NCBI GenBank assembly: GCA_964017155.1
Contig: OZ024864.1
Coordinates: 35,322,029 to 35,386,028 of the forward strand
Reading direction: 5' to 3'
Length of the DNA stretch: 64,000 nucleotides
Source: Oasisia sp. SBJ-2009
Taxonomy: Eukaryota > Annelida > Polychaeta > Sabellida > Siboglinidae
Part shown: positions 62,168-64,000 of the stretch, in pieces
Numbering within the stretch: the stretch's first letter is position 1
How the letters are laid out: each line of letters begins with the position of its first letter
Program-made: the position numbers and the translations under genes
Notes under the pieces: model-generated
What the model was told of the DNA's origin: nothing
Databases searched by the model: none
What the model saw: the letters and a program-made list of their open reading frames with translations, nothing else

Positions 62168-63149
62168 GGACAAAAGTAATCGAGAACGTATTTATGATAG
62201 GCAATGATAATGTTTTTATATAGTAAATGTCGAATGTACACAAGCTTACAAATAATCCATTTAATGTCGATGCGGACTGAATGCGTAGTTGGTAGAATTT
62301 AGGACATCGCATTATTGGGCTGCAACACGTCATCAATGCGTCACCTCTAGCAATGGGTCTGACGAGATGATTCTCCGGCTTATTATATATATGTAGGTTG
62401 ATATATATCACGGAGTGGCTGACCCTCGATGTTTTTCGTAGAATGCTGGGGGTAGGATTATTATCACATTATCTTGACAAATGGATATGCTTTGATAGAT
62501 TTAATTTTAGTCTCAAGCAAGAATTGAAATTGGAGCTTTTTTGGTCTCCCTGAAGGGGTGCCGTTTGAAGTGTTGTGGACATTAAAAGTTTGTAAATCTA
62601 AAATTTTGAATGTCAACTTGAATACAAACGCAACAGCACCCCGCGCCCCTGTCGTCCGGTGTCATTGTCTGAGACAGAGGTGATGGAGTACTGAAGGTGT
62701 TGTTCCGTAGCTAGTCCGATATTAGCTTCCTCCCGGTGGCATTGCGTAGCTAGTTTCGTTGTTAAGATGACGTCACTACAGTGTTCTCAGTCTCATACAA
62801 ATTTTCCGTCGACCGTTTCTTCCCGCTTTGGTTTTTGTATCTCGTTTTTGACGAGAGGCCGACGACTGCGGTAATTGAACGTCCGCCTCCGTGCGCATAC
62901 TTCAAGGTTTAACGCGGTTTCACTTTCGTTCTTACGTCCAGGTTATTTTTACCCGATGTCCGCTCGTCCCTTTCTGTTTTCCTTTGTACCATGGACAGTA
63001 ATACCATCTGACCTACCAGTTGGCGATGCTTTTACAAGACACAAACGTATTGATTTATATTGATTAATTGTCTTATGGACGAACTGGATGTCAGCCATTC
63101 CCCAAGTCGCACCATCCTAGCGATACCTGATTAATCAGAGCCTTGTTAC

Positions 63150-63160
63150 CGTATATAAGG
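63150..63160 (+). promoter_or_regulatory. Possible TATA box
   Basis: GTATATAAGG stands alone in moderately GC-rich sequence. A full CRE word, TGACGTCA, occurs 380 bp upstream at 62768. If real, it would drive a gene to the right, beyond the window or with first exon in the last 800 bp. No such exon was recognised. Confidence 0.25.
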
Positions 63161-64000
63161 TCCTGGTCTGTGCGCTATCGTAATGCACGATGTGTAAAAC
63201 CACACCCAGTGTCCGTCCGCATAAAAAGTCCCCTTTATGATAGCGGCTTGGTGTCACATAATGAATGTTTTGACGACTTTTACACAAGACATGTTGGTCG
63301 AGTGAATACTTAATGTACTACTGCGTTTGGTCTGTTAATTTACGCTATTTTCTTGACTGTTCGCACAGTGACACATTCAGCAAAACGCACCGATATTTTA
63401 ATGACTGCGACGCAATTTAGGGGTATCAGATAGGATGGATTTTGTCTGCCAAAAATAGAAATGTTACGTATTTTGTAAAGTCAGCTAAATAATAGTTCAT
63501 GTTTGTGTGGATTTCTTTTGCAAAATCAGGGGTGAAAATAAATTCATGAATATTATGTTACATCTGCTGAGAAAATGTTAATAAAATCAAGGCAACTTAT
63601 CTATCCCGTTCAAGATAGGTTATGATAGGTTACCCCAGGAATTACAATAGTCTTGACAACGAGTTATTGATTAAAAATACCGAGCTTTGGTGCTCTTTAT
63701 TCGCCCCTCTATAATTCAGTGTAAGCTAGTGTTCAGTAATTTGGATCAAATCCACATTGCATTGACTTTCAATTTTTTCATTCATAACGTTATCTTTGCG
63801 CAGAAAAATACTCTTGACATTTTGAATACATTTCTGGCCAAATGTAATCATCTCCTAACATACATGACACGTGAGCCATCACCGGATATCAGATTCCTCT
63901 GTAGATAAACGTTACCCTTGCCTGTCATTGCGATTAGCCATTATTGCATCGCGGTAATAATAAACACCGTTTATTCACGATACGGCTTGTAACATCTACA

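Larger units (their letters stand above)
60680..64000. other. Non-coding 3' flank, no gene seen
   Basis: No exon with recognisable homology was found on either strand. Short frames exist (61068-61307 plus, 61910-62098 minus, 62875-63063 plus), but none resembles a known family. Regulatory-looking motifs occur at 62015-62170 and 62760-63160. Confidence 0.45.

Overview
The window is animal nuclear DNA, most likely from a mollusc or another lophotrochozoan. The reasons are split genes with GT/AG introns, an AT-rich background with GC-richer exons, many microsatellites and minisatellites, a tRNA-derived SINE, fragments of non-LTR retrotransposons, and several DNA-transposon families. It is not bacterial or viral. 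The species is not identified.

Two host genes could be assembled exon by exon, and every splice phase agrees. (1) A lysosomal beta-hexosaminidase (HEXA/HEXB family), minus strand, 40945 to 26812, 12 coding exons, 560 residues. It has a signal peptide and the Asp-Glu catalytic pair. (2) MIC60/mitofilin (IMMT), plus strand, 42434 to 59967, 13 coding exons, 717 residues. It has a mitochondrial presequence, one membrane segment, a coiled-coil body and the C-terminal mitofilin domain. The two genes are divergent, with about 1.5 kb between their start codons. I see no functional link between them beyond a possibly shared promoter region.

Positions 1-26800 hold no host gene that I can support. They are a transposon graveyard: minisatellites; two non-LTR retrotransposon fragments; a broken gene with SWIM zinc-finger and YqaJ-recombinase segments whose 3' half is tandemly duplicated, with the second copy split by a hAT-like element that has a clean 8-bp target duplication; a broken Academ-type transposase fragment (13.76-14.97 kb); and an 8.2-kb element (16767-24986). 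That element has inverted termini and subterminal inverted repeats. Inside it lies a decayed minus-strand gene whose pieces read, in order, as an N-terminal Cys/His segment, a long helical transposase-like core, an XPG/FEN1-like nuclease segment and a C-terminal cysteine cluster. This best fits the Academ superfamily of DNA transposons. Another Academ fragment lies inside it, and a lone terminal piece of the same family sits in a hexosaminidase intron.

The introns of both host genes carry insertions: two copies of a MITE flanked by TTAA (one nested inside a second inverted-repeat element flanked by TA), two SINE copies, a hAT-like MITE, reverse-transcriptase fragments, and several tandem arrays, including a 33-bp array whose unit contains a 20-bp palindrome. 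The final 3.3 kb is non-coding and may hold regulatory DNA or the promoter of a gene beyond the window.
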